A stretch of DNA of 58,929 nt from Anaerolineae bacterium (GTDB lineage Bacteria > Chloroflexota > Anaerolineae > Anaerolineales > UBA11579). The stretch is from the NCBI GenBank assembly GCA_004297445.1, contig SCUK01000067.1, forward strand, positions 1-58,929, in the 5' to 3' direction. The position numbers were made by a program, and so were the translations under genes. This document shows positions 1 through 8,301 of this stretch, one piece after another (the first letter of the stretch is position 1; each line of letters begins with the position of its first letter). The notes beneath the pieces are model-generated. The model was given only the letters and a program-made list of their open reading frames with translations. It did no database searches and had not been told where the DNA came from.

Positions 1-659
1 TCCATGGCGCGCGCCAGGCCATCTTCAGGGATAACTCCGGTCAACGCCGCATACAGCGTCGCCCCGAGTGAATAGATATCCGAGCGGTGGTCCGTGCGGG
101 CCGTGCCATATTGCTCCGGGGAAGAATAGCCCGGTGTCATCGCCCGCGCGCCGGTCGTGGTCGCCTGACTGCCGCTCACGACCTTGGCAAGGCCAAAGTC
201 CACCAGGTAGACAATGCCCTCTGGCGAGATTTTTACGTTGCCGGGTTTAATGTCGCGATGCAGGATGGAGGGGTTGCGGTTGTGCATGTAATCGAGCGCA
301 TCGCACAGGGCCGCCCCCATAATCATGATTTCTTCGTCTTCGAGAATACCCAGCCGGTCCATGCGCTGGCGCAGGTCCTCGCCCTCAATGTAATCCATGA
401 TGAGGTACTGACCCTGTTCGTCAATCTCAAAATGGTCGGAGACGCGTGGCAGGTTGGGGTGCCGCATGCTGGCGAGGATGGTGGCCTCGCGCCGGAATTG
501 GCGGCTGTATTCCTCTGTGGTGAAGAGGTTTTCCTTGAGGGCAACTTCCACGCCCAGATTCTCATCCAGGGCGCGAAACACCGTGCCCATGCCCCCCTGT
601 CCCAGAACCTCAAGAATCCGGTAGCGGTTATTTACAAAAGAATCTTTTTGCAGCGGCAT
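1..659 (-). CDS. Serine/threonine protein kinase, N-terminal part (runs off the left edge)
   Basis: A Hanks-type kinase that phosphorylates Ser/Thr residues of unknown partners, probably at the inner membrane. The reading frame is open from an ATG at 659 to the window edge, about 219 residues. Visible motifs are the glycine loop GQGGMG, the VAIK-type lysine in ALKEN, catalytic HRDIKPGN, the DFG loop (DFGLAK) and an APE-like PGYSSPEQYG. It stops before the end of the kinase lobe, so any C-terminal sensor is not visible. The next kinase (800-2782) is very similar throughout this region (shared stretches RHPNLPRV and TDxRxDIYxLGATLYA), so the two are tandem paralogues in the same orientation. 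Kinase identity is certain; the target is unknown. Confidence 0.93.
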   Translation of the reverse strand, partial: MPLQKDSFVNNRYRILEVLGQGGMGTVFRALDENLGVEVALKENLFTTEEYSRQFRREATILASMRHPNLPRVSDHFEIDEQGQYLIMDYIEGEDLRQRMDRLGILEDEEIMIMGAALCDALDYMHNRNPSILHRDIKPGNVKISPEGIVYLVDFGLAKVVSGSQATTTGARAMTPGYSSPEQYGTARTDHRSDIYSLGATLYAALTGVIPEDGLARAM

Positions 660-744
660 TGGCGATGAGTATCCAATAGGGTTCTGTATTTGACCGCTCA
701 CATTCTACCACTTGTGACGGTTCTAACTATGACTCTGGCTTTAC

Positions 745-782
745 ACAAATGAAAACTCCGGCCCGGAAAATGGGCCGGAGTT
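745..782 (-). terminator. Intrinsic terminator after the second kinase gene
   Basis: An 11-bp perfect stem (754-764 pairs with 772-782, loop of 7) is followed on the minus strand by TTTTC. It lies just past the stop of the 800-2782 gene and separates it from the 1-659 kinase. Confidence 0.8.
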
Positions 783-799
783 CACTGATTCCGTCTCGC

Positions 800-2782
800 T
801 CAAGGGCGGAAAGCCGGGTCGAAGTCCAACGCGCCGCTTGTGGTGATTTGTGTCAGGTCAGAACCGGCCACAGATAGCATGTAAATATCGTGGTTTACGC
901 CATCCGGGTTGCTGCTGAAGGCCACCCACTGGCCATCCGCCGAAAATGCCGGGTCGCGAAATGCCAGGGCCTCGGTGGGCGCAAACTTGGTCTCCGGCAG
1001 ACCGTTCCCCGACGGACTCGGCGCGGCATCCCAGAAAATGAGCTGGAAATAAGGCGGCGAGGCAGTCCTCACGCTTTGCTGGAGAAACAGGATACGGTCT
1101 CCGGCAGGCGAGAATCGCGGCTGCCCGTTGTCGCGGTCGTCGCTCGTCGACACTCTGCCAGATACACCCGTGGCAACTTCCCGGTACCAGAGCTGGTTTC
1201 CTGCCAGCACGTAAATAATGTAAGCGCCATCCGGGGACCAGGTCGGCTGTTCGGTGCGGGTGGAAGTATTCGAAAAATTGGTTACCTCTCCAGTTGCGAG
1301 GTCAAGGATGTAAATCTGAGTCAGGCCGCTGCGAGTCCCAGTAAAGGCGATTTGCGTGCCATCCGGTGAATAGGCCGGGTCACGGTCCCCCGCGCGGGTT
1401 GGCAGCGGCGTCAGTTCGCTGCCATCCGCCTTAATCGTGAAGATCGTCGAATCCGAATACTCTTCACGATTGCGGTCACAGGGGCTGATGAAAGCCAGCG
1501 TTGTACCATCCGGCGACCAATTTGGCTGGCAAGCACCACCGGGCATATCGGTTATCTGGACAGCATCTTCATCGCTCCCGCCGATGTCCATCAACCAGAT
1601 TTGATTCGAACCACTGCGATCCGATGCGAATGCAATCTGCGGAACGGTCTCTTCCACGATTTCCTCTGTTGGCGTGGGTTCTTCCACCACCGCGCCACCA
1701 TCGGTAGCCGTTGCCGCGACGGTCGGCGTTGGGGCTTCATCCGCCCCGCCCGAGTCACCGCGATTAGACATCATCACGATTCCAAAAATCACCGCCATCA
1801 GCACAATGCCGCCGCCCGCCCAGGCATACCACGGCAGGTTCAACCCACCGGGCCCGGGGGTCGTACTCGGATTGATTCGGCTGAGGGTATCCGAGAGGGT
1901 GGATTGTTTGAAACTGCCCGGCGGCGGTGGCGCAATCGTCACCGCGCCCAAAGCCACCTGGCGCGAGATGGTGTCGCTGGCGTTGAGGAGAGCATCTTTG
2001 AATTCCTGGGCGCTCTGGAAGCGGTTTTCCGGCTTGGTTTCCAACGCCCTCTCAATCACAATTGCCAATTGCTTGGAGGTATTCGGATTGTGGTCGGTGA
2101 TCTTGGTCAGTGTGGTCTGGTTAATCGCAATCGATAGTCCATCTTCCGGGGGCTTACCAGAGAGCATCGCGTACAAGGTTGCTCCCAGCGCATAAATGTC
2201 GGTGCGCTGGTCCGTTCGCGCCGAGCCGTACTGTTCCGGCGGAGAATATCCGGGGGTCAGACCACGCGCGCCGGTGGTGGTCTGCTGGCTGACCTCGCCA
2301 ACTTTCGCCAGGCCAAAGTCCACCACATGGACGTGGCCACTTGGCGTGATTTTGATATTGCCCGGCTTGATATCCCGGTGCAGGACCGGTGGGTCCTGAG
2401 TGTGCAGGTAATTGAGCGCGTCGCAGATTGCGATACCAATCAGGACAACTTCCTTCTCCGGCATCTTGCCCACGCGCTGCAGGCGTTCGCGCAGGTCTTC
2501 GCCCTCCACAAAGTCCATGACCAGATACTGGCCCTGTCCCTCAATGGTGAAGTGGTCCGTCACCCGCGGGAGGTTGGGATGCCGCATGTTGGCAAGGATG
2601 GAGGCCTCGCGCTTAAACTGACGGGTGTAGTCTTCGTCGTCGCCGACCAGGTTTTCCTTGACAGCAACCAACACGCCCAGGCTGATATCGCGAGCCTGGT
2701 AGACCGCGCCCATACCGCCCTGACCAAGGACTTCCATGATCTCGTAGCGGTCGTGCAGAATGTATCCTTTTTCAAGCGCCAT
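800..2782 (-). CDS. Membrane Ser/Thr protein kinase with C-terminal PD40/TolB-like beta-propeller
   Basis: A 660-residue receptor-type kinase. Residues about 12-275 are the kinase domain: GQGGMG loop, VAVKEN lysine, HRDIKPGN around 133, DFGLAK, and SPPEQYG as the APE equivalent. One transmembrane helix lies at about 317-338 (WYAWAGGGIVLMAVIFGIVM), followed by a Thr/Pro/Glu-rich linker. Residues about 385-655 hold repeated WSPDGT, YSPDGT and FSPAGD blades typical of PD40/WD40-like TolB propellers, presumably outside the membrane as sensor or scaffold. It follows the 2803-5130 gene by 20 nt, so the two are probably co-transcribed, and it is a paralogue of the partial kinase at 1-659. The ligand is unknown. 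Confidence 0.93.
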   Translation of the reverse strand: MALEKGYILHDRYEIMEVLGQGGMGAVYQARDISLGVLVAVKENLVGDDEDYTRQFKREASILANMRHPNLPRVTDHFTIEGQGQYLVMDFVEGEDLRERLQRVGKMPEKEVVLIGIAICDALNYLHTQDPPVLHRDIKPGNIKITPSGHVHVVDFGLAKVGEVSQQTTTGARGLTPGYSPPEQYGSARTDQRTDIYALGATLYAMLSGKPPEDGLSIAINQTTLTKITDHNPNTSKQLAIVIERALETKPENRFQSAQEFKDALLNASDTISRQVALGAVTIAPPPPGSFKQSTLSDTLSRINPSTTPGPGGLNLPWYAWAGGGIVLMAVIFGIVMMSNRGDSGGADEAPTPTVAATATDGGAVVEEPTPTEEIVEETVPQIAFASDRSGSNQIWLMDIGGSDEDAVQITDMPGGACQPNWSPDGTTLAFISPCDRNREEYSDSTIFTIKADGSELTPLPTRAGDRDPAYSPDGTQIAFTGTRSGLTQIYILDLATGEVTNFSNTSTRTEQPTWSPDGAYIIYVLAGNQLWYREVATGVSGRVSTSDDRDNGQPRFSPAGDRILFLQQSVRTASPPYFQLIFWDAAPSPSGNGLPETKFAPTEALAFRDPAFSADGQWVAFSSNPDGVNHDIYMLSVAGSDLTQITTSGALDFDPAFRP

Positions 2783-2802
2783 AATGAATCCTCAATGGTG
2801 GT

Positions 2803-5130
2803 CTATATTCGAGTGACCGTGCCGCAAAACTCGCACGTAATTTCCGTCTGTCCACGCAAAACCGGCGCAGTAAACGCGCCGCCGCACTTCTTGCATTGGG
2901 TGGGCGCATTACGAATGCGCTCCAGCAATGCCGGGTCAATCTCTACTGCGCGGTCATCCGCATACCCGCCGCTGCGCGCTCGTCCAATCATCTTCAGCCA
3001 CTCGTCCCCCAATGGCTGGGCGAGAGCAAAGCGTGCGTTGGGCACCGGTGCACCCTTTCCCAGGCTGGCCACCAGGGTATCCATGCCGGTTTCAGCGTTT
3101 TCTTCTTCCTTTATATCCAGAATCTGGTCAAGCGCAACATCGAACTTGAGTTCAAAATCACCCACCCTGTCTTCCCATAGGAAACGCTGTTCGGTTAAGA
3201 ACAGAATGCCGTTCTCAGGGTCCATGCCGGGGCGTTCCCACACCGCTTCCACCGCCGCCACGCCACTTTCGGTGGCGTTGAGCTTGAACGAGGCGGTAGC
3301 AAGGGCATCCATCATCCAGTCCAACCAGGCAAAGTGGGCATGCAGGCTTTCAATCTCATCTGCATATTCGTCGTACTGGTCAAGCACAGTTTCCTCAGCG
3401 GCTTCGGCCTGTGCTTCTGCAGAGGCGATTGCGCTCTTCAATTGCATAAAGGCGGGGCGGGCGGCAGCCAGATTGGCCGACATCCCCGCCAGCGTCGCGG
3501 TCTGACTCTGAATGGATTTCATCTGGTCGCTGAGCAGCTTTACTTGCATGTCCATTGCGCCGTGCGCCCGTTCTTTGATCTTCTCCCATTGCGCAGCAAG
3601 CACCTGAACGTCCGCCTCCAGCGATTTCTCAATGGCGTAACCGCGACCACGCAATTTGCTTAATTGCCGACCCAGATTCTGGACCTCGTTCTCAAGGTCA
3701 TTAAGTTCAGTGGCGAGATTCTTCAACATCATCTCGTCCTGCAATTCGTTCACTTCATTTTGGAGTTCGACAATGTGTGCCTGGGTCAATTCGCCCGTCA
3801 GGTCACTGAAAGATAGTTTGCTGGCCTTGGCGCGCTCATCTTCAATCTTCCCACTCTTGGCATCCTTGATAAAGCGCACCCAATCGTCGGAAGCCTGTCC
3901 GTCAATATGGAATGCCACCGAACCAATTTTGGAGTCGCTGAATATCACGTCCAGAAAATCCTGATGTCCGAAGAGTCCTTTATTTTGGGCCTTCGCGTCT
4001 TTGACGTTCGCAAGCGCCTGACCTATCATCAGTTGTTGAACCAGTTCCTTGGCGGTGGTAATGAACAGGACCTTCTTGGTTGCCACTTTTTCTTTGCGCT
4101 CGAAGATCAGGCGTTTATTGGTCAGGAATAGGATTCCTTCCGGGTCCTGGTCGCCTTCATAATCCCAACGGGCCTTTACGCCGCGATATAGATTTTCGTC
4201 GCTCTCAAATGGAAAAGAGGCTTCCGCCGCTTGCCCCAACATCCAATGTATCGCCGTAAGACGAGTGGTCAGTTCACCGGCAGCGCGTTCGATTTCGTCG
4301 TAGGACGACTCAATGCTGCGCTCCAATTCGCCCAGACGACCCAACGCCTGATTAATCTCGTTGCGCAGGGTGCCAATAGCGCCAAGCGCCTGTGAACTGC
4401 TCCCCAGGCTCATATTCAGTTGGCGCACATAGTTATCCATCGGCCCGAGTTGCCCGCGGAATGCTGTGGCGCTCTGTTGAATCTTCGCTCCGACCTGCTG
4501 GCGAACCTGCTGCCAGCGGGTCATCGCGGTATACGCGATGTCTTCAAGGTCGCCCTGATACTTGTAACCGGCATCGCGGGCGCCCTCCAGCAGGTTGATG
4601 GCATGGTTAAGATTGGAATCCAACCCGGCCACATCCGCATCCAGTTGAGCGAAGGAGGCGCGCTGGTGCAATTCGTCAAGCGAGTATTGCAATGAGGAGA
4701 GTTCTGAGGAAAGGTCTGCCGGCGCCGCGCCGGTGTTCAGCGCCCACGCCGTGCCTGCGGCATAGCCTGCCGCGGCGCCGGTGCGCTGGCGCTGCGGGAT
4801 TCCACTTGCCGGCCGTGCGGAAGGAGGCATCGGGCGACTGCCCAGCCCCTTCGGGGATCCGGGGCGGAGGACGGCCTGCGGTTTGGGCATACTGCCCATG
4901 GGCGGGCCGACTTTGTTCATCACCCGAGGCGGCGGCGCGCTGGGGCGCATTTCCGGTCGAGGGCGCGGGTTGACATTGAAAACGGACTTGCGGACTTCGG
5001 TGCGTTTGACGGCGCGATTAACGATTCGCTGGGGGCTGGCCCCACGGCGAGGGATACTGGCGGATGGACGGCTGGACACCCCCTTAAAGGGCGATGATGG
5101 TCGGCCGCCGCGGATGTTCTTTCCCGGCAT
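2803..5130 (-). CDS. Large coiled-coil protein with two GRAM/PH-like modules and a C-terminal zinc ribbon
   Basis: No named family recognised for the whole 775-residue protein. Residues 1-120 are Pro/Arg/Ser/Gly-rich, basic and probably disordered. Two related blocks follow: one with GILFLTNKRLIFE near 330 and one with GILFLTEQRFLWE near 638. Both are preceded by a WM(L/M) helix and DPE(N)GILFLT and are followed by W-x-x-I-x-x-A-(K/R)-SG, as in bacterial PH/GRAM-like domains. Long coiled coils (about 450-620) lie between them. The end is a four-Cys zinc ribbon (CKKC about 745, CEFC about 767). The start at 5130 heads the unit, 20 nt before the propeller kinase gene. It may be a kinase substrate or membrane scaffold, by context only. 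Confidence 0.8.
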   Translation of the reverse strand: MPGKNIRGGRPSSPFKGVSSRPSASIPRRGASPQRIVNRAVKRTEVRKSVFNVNPRPRPEMRPSAPPPRVMNKVGPPMGSMPKPQAVLRPGSPKGLGSRPMPPSARPASGIPQRQRTGAAAGYAAGTAWALNTGAAPADLSSELSSLQYSLDELHQRASFAQLDADVAGLDSNLNHAINLLEGARDAGYKYQGDLEDIAYTAMTRWQQVRQQVGAKIQQSATAFRGQLGPMDNYVRQLNMSLGSSSQALGAIGTLRNEINQALGRLGELERSIESSYDEIERAAGELTTRLTAIHWMLGQAAEASFPFESDENLYRGVKARWDYEGDQDPEGILFLTNKRLIFERKEKVATKKVLFITTAKELVQQLMIGQALANVKDAKAQNKGLFGHQDFLDVIFSDSKIGSVAFHIDGQASDDWVRFIKDAKSGKIEDERAKASKLSFSDLTGELTQAHIVELQNEVNELQDEMMLKNLATELNDLENEVQNLGRQLSKLRGRGYAIEKSLEADVQVLAAQWEKIKERAHGAMDMQVKLLSDQMKSIQSQTATLAGMSANLAAARPAFMQLKSAIASAEAQAEAAEETVLDQYDEYADEIESLHAHFAWLDWMMDALATASFKLNATESGVAAVEAVWERPGMDPENGILFLTEQRFLWEDRVGDFELKFDVALDQILDIKEEENAETGMDTLVASLGKGAPVPNARFALAQPLGDEWLKMIGRARSGGYADDRAVEIDPALLERIRNAPTQCKKCGGAFTAPVLRGQTEITCEFCGTVTRI

Positions 5131-5206
5131 CCCACTTCCTCCTCATTCAAATAGCAGACAGGCTCTGCAACTTCGTACCCGGCGATTATACACTAGTGAT
5201 ACTCCG

Positions 5207-5220
5207 CCGCCTAAAGGCGG
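5207..5220 (-). other. Right-end hairpin of the tnpB element, possible 3' end of its reRNA/omegaRNA
   Basis: CCGCC-TAAA-GGCGG stem-loop whose loop contains the tnpB stop codon (5211-5213). In IS200/IS605 elements the tnpB 3' end and right-end hairpin form the scaffold of the guide RNA, and the guide is the flanking DNA just beyond. By analogy the scaffold would cover roughly 5200-5340 on the minus strand, with the guide at coordinates below about 5200. The hairpin is seen; the RNA is inferred. Confidence 0.45.
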
Positions 5221-6350
5221 ACGGCTTCCTGGGCAACGCTCGGAGCATCCTCCCACGTTAGCGCCCAACGGCGGTATCCCAGCCGTAAAACATTTCTTGC
5301 AGCATTTACATCCCGGTCGAGAGTAAGGCCGCAATCCGGACAATCATGCAAACGAACGCTCAAATCCTTCAAGACAATATGCCCGCACCCGGAACACGCC
5401 TGGCTGGTGTTTCGGGGACTAACCGTCACGATCTCAACTCCGGCCTCCATAGCCTTGTAGTTGAGCATTGTGCGGAACATCCCCAGGCCAACGTCATGTG
5501 CAGAGCGGGAAAGGTGTCTATTTTGAAGCATGAACGTGAGCGACAGATCTTCGAGAACGATGGTGCCATAGGTGTCTGCCAGGTGGCGGGTGGTCTTGTG
5601 CCACCAGTCAAGACGCTGATTGGCGATGTGTTCATGAAGGCGGGCGACCTTCCGCATGGCCTTATGCCGGTTCCTGCCGCCCTTCTTCTTGCGGGAGACA
5701 GACCGCTGAAGGAGGCGAAGTTTTCGCAGCGATGCTTGCAGGCTTTTGGGGCTATCAAAGGTGATCCCATCCGAAAGCGCCAGTGCGTGCGTATTCCCCA
5801 GATCCACGCCAACCGGCGGGTGGGTCGACTTTTCCACCGGCGGTTGGGGAAGCTCCAGCTGAAAAAGGACATACCAGCCGGTCGACTTGCGCACCAGCAC
5901 GATGTTCTTGAGCTTCCCTTCCGGCAGCGCCCTATGCCAGCGCACCTGGATCAGTCCCGCGTTCTGGACGTACAAGCGACTGCCCCTGACGGCCGCACCG
6001 TCGCCCGGCTTGTAGTTGACCGAGTTGAAGCGCGAAGACTTCTGGAAGCGTGGTCTGCCCCGTTGACCCTTGAGAAACTGGCGGTAGGCGCCATCCAGGC
6101 GGCGAAGCACCTGCTGACCGGCAGACATGTTGAGCCGGCGCAGCGGGTTAGCCCCTGGCGCTTCGTTGCGCCAATCGCGCCACATGCCCGCCTGTTCGTA
6201 GTAGGTGACGGAGTGGCGGCTCTCATCCCACCGCTTGCGGCGGTAATCCAGCGCCCGGTTATACAGCCAGCAGGCGGCCCACAGGATGTCGTTCAAGGAT
6301 TGCTGCTGGTCCTGGCCAGGATACAGGCGATACCGATATGTGCGCAGCAT
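5211..6350 (-). CDS. tnpB: TnpB, IS200/IS605-family RNA-guided endonuclease (OrfB)
   Basis: 379 residues, full length for a compact TnpB. The order is: N-terminal OrfB helix-turn-helix (YRYRLYPG), wedge region, then a RuvC-like nuclease. The catalytic acids appear complete: D183 (GVDLGN), E267 (VLEDLS) and the DRDVNAA aspartates at 345/347. A four-Cys zinc finger (C319, C322, C337, C340) is interrupted by a short loop. The protein would cut DNA guided by an RNA made from the element's right end. The ATG directly follows the TAG of the upstream tnpA remnant (TAGATG), the usual tnpA-tnpB arrangement, but no functional tnpA is present in the window. It may persist as a solo nuclease. Confidence 0.93.
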   Translation of the reverse strand: MLRTYRYRLYPGQDQQQSLNDILWAACWLYNRALDYRRKRWDESRHSVTYYEQAGMWRDWRNEAPGANPLRRLNMSAGQQVLRRLDGAYRQFLKGQRGRPRFQKSSRFNSVNYKPGDGAAVRGSRLYVQNAGLIQVRWHRALPEGKLKNIVLVRKSTGWYVLFQLELPQPPVEKSTHPPVGVDLGNTHALALSDGITFDSPKSLQASLRKLRLLQRSVSRKKKGGRNRHKAMRKVARLHEHIANQRLDWWHKTTRHLADTYGTIVLEDLSLTFMLQNRHLSRSAHDVGLGMFRTMLNYKAMEAGVEIVTVSPRNTSQACSGCGHIVLKDLSVRLHDCPDCGLTLDRDVNAARNVLRLGYRRWALTWEDAPSVAQEAVRL

Positions 6351-6824
6351 CTACTTTCCCTTTTGGGTCTCGATATACCGTTTCACAGTGTCTTCCGAAA
6401 CCTGCCCGATCGCCCCAGCGTAATAACTCCGGCTCCACAGGCTGGGCAGGCGAGAGCACCGGGCGCCGACATCCACCTTCACCCGCTGCGGATAGCGGAT
6501 CGACTGCCGGTCTCGACGTGAGCGAAAGCGCGCACGTCCATCAAAGAAGTTTACGAAAGCATGCTCCAGGTCTTTGAGTCTTTGCTGCAATACCTGGGTA
6601 TCGGCTGCCTGCAACCACTTATGATCCGGAGCGCGTTTGAGAGCCGTCAGCATCCGGGTGGTGTCGTGGTATCGCAGACCTTCCCCACGGGCCGCATTCC
6701 GCGCCTGGCGAACTTTCAGGAAGTGGTTGTAGACAAACCGAGCGTGTCCGAACTGCACGGCCAACGCCTGCTATTGAGCCTGGTTGGGATAGAGTCGGAA
6801 CTTGAATGCTTTGCGGACCTGCAT
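6351..6824 (-). pseudogene. Broken chimera: tnpB 5' part joined to tnpA 3' part
   Basis: The frame opens with ATG at 6824 giving a typical OrfB start (VRKAFKFRLYPNQAQ). It is interrupted by an in-frame TAG at codon 18 (6771-6773) and then continues as the TnpB N-terminal domain (QFGHARFVYNHFL ... RQSIRYPQRVKVD). After that the sequence switches to the C-terminal tail of a Y1 transposase TnpA (SRLPSLWSRSYYAGAIGQV, then SEDTVKRYIETQKGK) and ends at the TAG that abuts the intact tnpB. The HUH motif and catalytic tyrosine region of TnpA are absent. The simplest reading is a deletion that fused two neighbouring IS200/IS605 elements, plus a CAG-to-TAG nonsense change. Confidence 0.8.
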
Positions 6825-6904
6825 GCTTAAGTATAGCACACAAGTTCTCTTTTGAAGTGCGAATCGTATTCCCTCAGCAAGCTGATGGGGTTTCGGTCGC
6901 CACC

Positions 6905-6914
6905 TGGGTATAAT
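6905..6914 (+). promoter_or_regulatory. Probable -10 element for secDF
   Basis: GGGTATAATCC, with TATAAT at 6909-6914, 34 nt before the secD ATG. No convincing -35 is visible 16-18 bp upstream. A similar GG-TATAAT occurs before lon and before the 46681 gene. Confidence 0.55.
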
Positions 6915-6948
6915 CCTCAGGTTCGAAACCGAAAGACTGGAGAAATTA

Positions 6949-8301
6949 ATGAATCAACGCAACAGAACGATCCTGATTACACTTATCCCGCTGATTGCAC
7001 TCGCCCTATGGGTCACCTGGCCAGGTGACCTGGCTACCATCGCCGGGCGGCGCATCCAAACCGCCCTGGGGCTGGACCTGGTGGGCGGCGTTCAAGTACT
7101 GCTGGAGGCTGACCTGCCCCAGGATGCCGAAATCTCCGCCGAATCGATGGGTGTAGCGCGCCAGACGATTGAAAGTCGCGCCAATGGCCTGTTGGGTGTG
7201 GGCGAAGCCCTGGTGCAACAGGCCGGAGACCGGCGCATAGTGGTGGAACTTCCAGGCGAGTCAGACACCACCAAGGCCATCAACGTCATCGGCGAGACCG
7301 GCCAGTTGGAGTTCGTGGACTTGAGCAGCCTTCCGGTCTCTGATGCCGTGGGGCTAATCGGCCAAACCATCGTCACTGACTATCCTGCCCCACCCGCCCA
7401 GACCGTCGGCCAGACTGTTTTCCACACGGTGATGACGGGTGAATCACTGGTCTCAGCGTCTGCTGTGCTCGACCCATCCAACCGCTATGGCGTGGAATTC
7501 GCCCTGGATGCCACGGGGGCAGAAATCTTTCGGAATTACACCGCCACCCACACCGGCACCGTGCTGGCGATCGTGCTTGACAAAGTGATTATCTCGGCCC
7601 CGACCATTGACCAGGCCATCCCCACCGGCACAGGCGTCATCAGCGGTCAATTTACCAGTGAAGAAGCCAACGAACTTGCGATTCAGTTGCGTTACGGTTC
7701 ACTGCCCATCCCGCTCAAAGTGGTGCAAAGCCGAACCATCGGCCCATCGTTGGGCGAAGACTCCCTGCGCCAGAGTCTGACCGCCGGGCTAATCGGCCTC
7801 ACCGCGGTGATGGTTTTCATGCTGTTCTACTACCGGTTACCCGGCCTGGTGGCCGACGTCGCTCTGGTGCTCTACGCATTGTTCACGTTCGCGCTGTTCA
7901 AGCTCATTCCCATCACCCTCACTCTCCCCGGCATCGCGGGTTTCATCCTCAGCATCGGCGTGGCGGTGGATGCCAACATCCTGATCTTTGAACGTATGCG
8001 CGAGGAACTGCGCGCAGGTCGCAAGTTGCAAAACGCCATTGAGGTGGGCTGGGATCGGGCATGGTCGTCAATCCGCGATTCCAACATCTCCACCCTCATC
8101 ACCTGCGCCATCCTTTTCTGGTTTGGCGGGTTCATCGGCGCAAGCATCGTCAAGAGCTTTGCAGTCACCCTGGCGCTTGGCGTGGGCGTAAGTCTCTTCA
8201 CTGCCATCACCGTCACGCGTGCCTTGCTTCATCTTGCGCTGGACCGCATATCGCTTAGTGACCACCGCGCCTGGTTTGGCGTGAAAGGCGAACAATCATG
8301 A
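6949..8301 (+). CDS. secD: Protein translocase subunit SecD
   Basis: A 450-residue inner-membrane subunit that, with SecF, uses the proton gradient to help complete Sec-dependent export. It has an N-terminal transmembrane helix, the SecD signature region LGLDLVGGVQVLLE, a large extracytoplasmic domain (about 60-270) and a C-terminal RND-type six-helix bundle with GVAVDANILIFERMREE and the region running to KSFAVTLALGV. The start is supported by CTGGAG about 9 nt upstream of ATG 6949. The stop overlaps the secF start (ATGA, 8298-8301), indicating coupled translation. The extracytoplasmic domain is shorter than in E. coli SecD, as is usual outside Proteobacteria. Confidence 0.96.
   Translation: MNQRNRTILITLIPLIALALWVTWPGDLATIAGRRIQTALGLDLVGGVQVLLEADLPQDAEISAESMGVARQTIESRANGLLGVGEALVQQAGDRRIVVELPGESDTTKAINVIGETGQLEFVDLSSLPVSDAVGLIGQTIVTDYPAPPAQTVGQTVFHTVMTGESLVSASAVLDPSNRYGVEFALDATGAEIFRNYTATHTGTVLAIVLDKVIISAPTIDQAIPTGTGVISGQFTSEEANELAIQLRYGSLPIPLKVVQSRTIGPSLGEDSLRQSLTAGLIGLTAVMVFMLFYYRLPGLVADVALVLYALFTFALFKLIPITLTLPGIAGFILSIGVAVDANILIFERMREELRAGRKLQNAIEVGWDRAWSSIRDSNISTLITCAILFWFGGFIGASIVKSFAVTLALGVGVSLFTAITVTRALLHLALDRISLSDHRAWFGVKGEQS

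Noticed and set aside
2327..3505. 392-codon plus-strand open frame
   Set aside because: Antisense to the kinase and coiled-coil genes; it crosses the boundary between two real genes.
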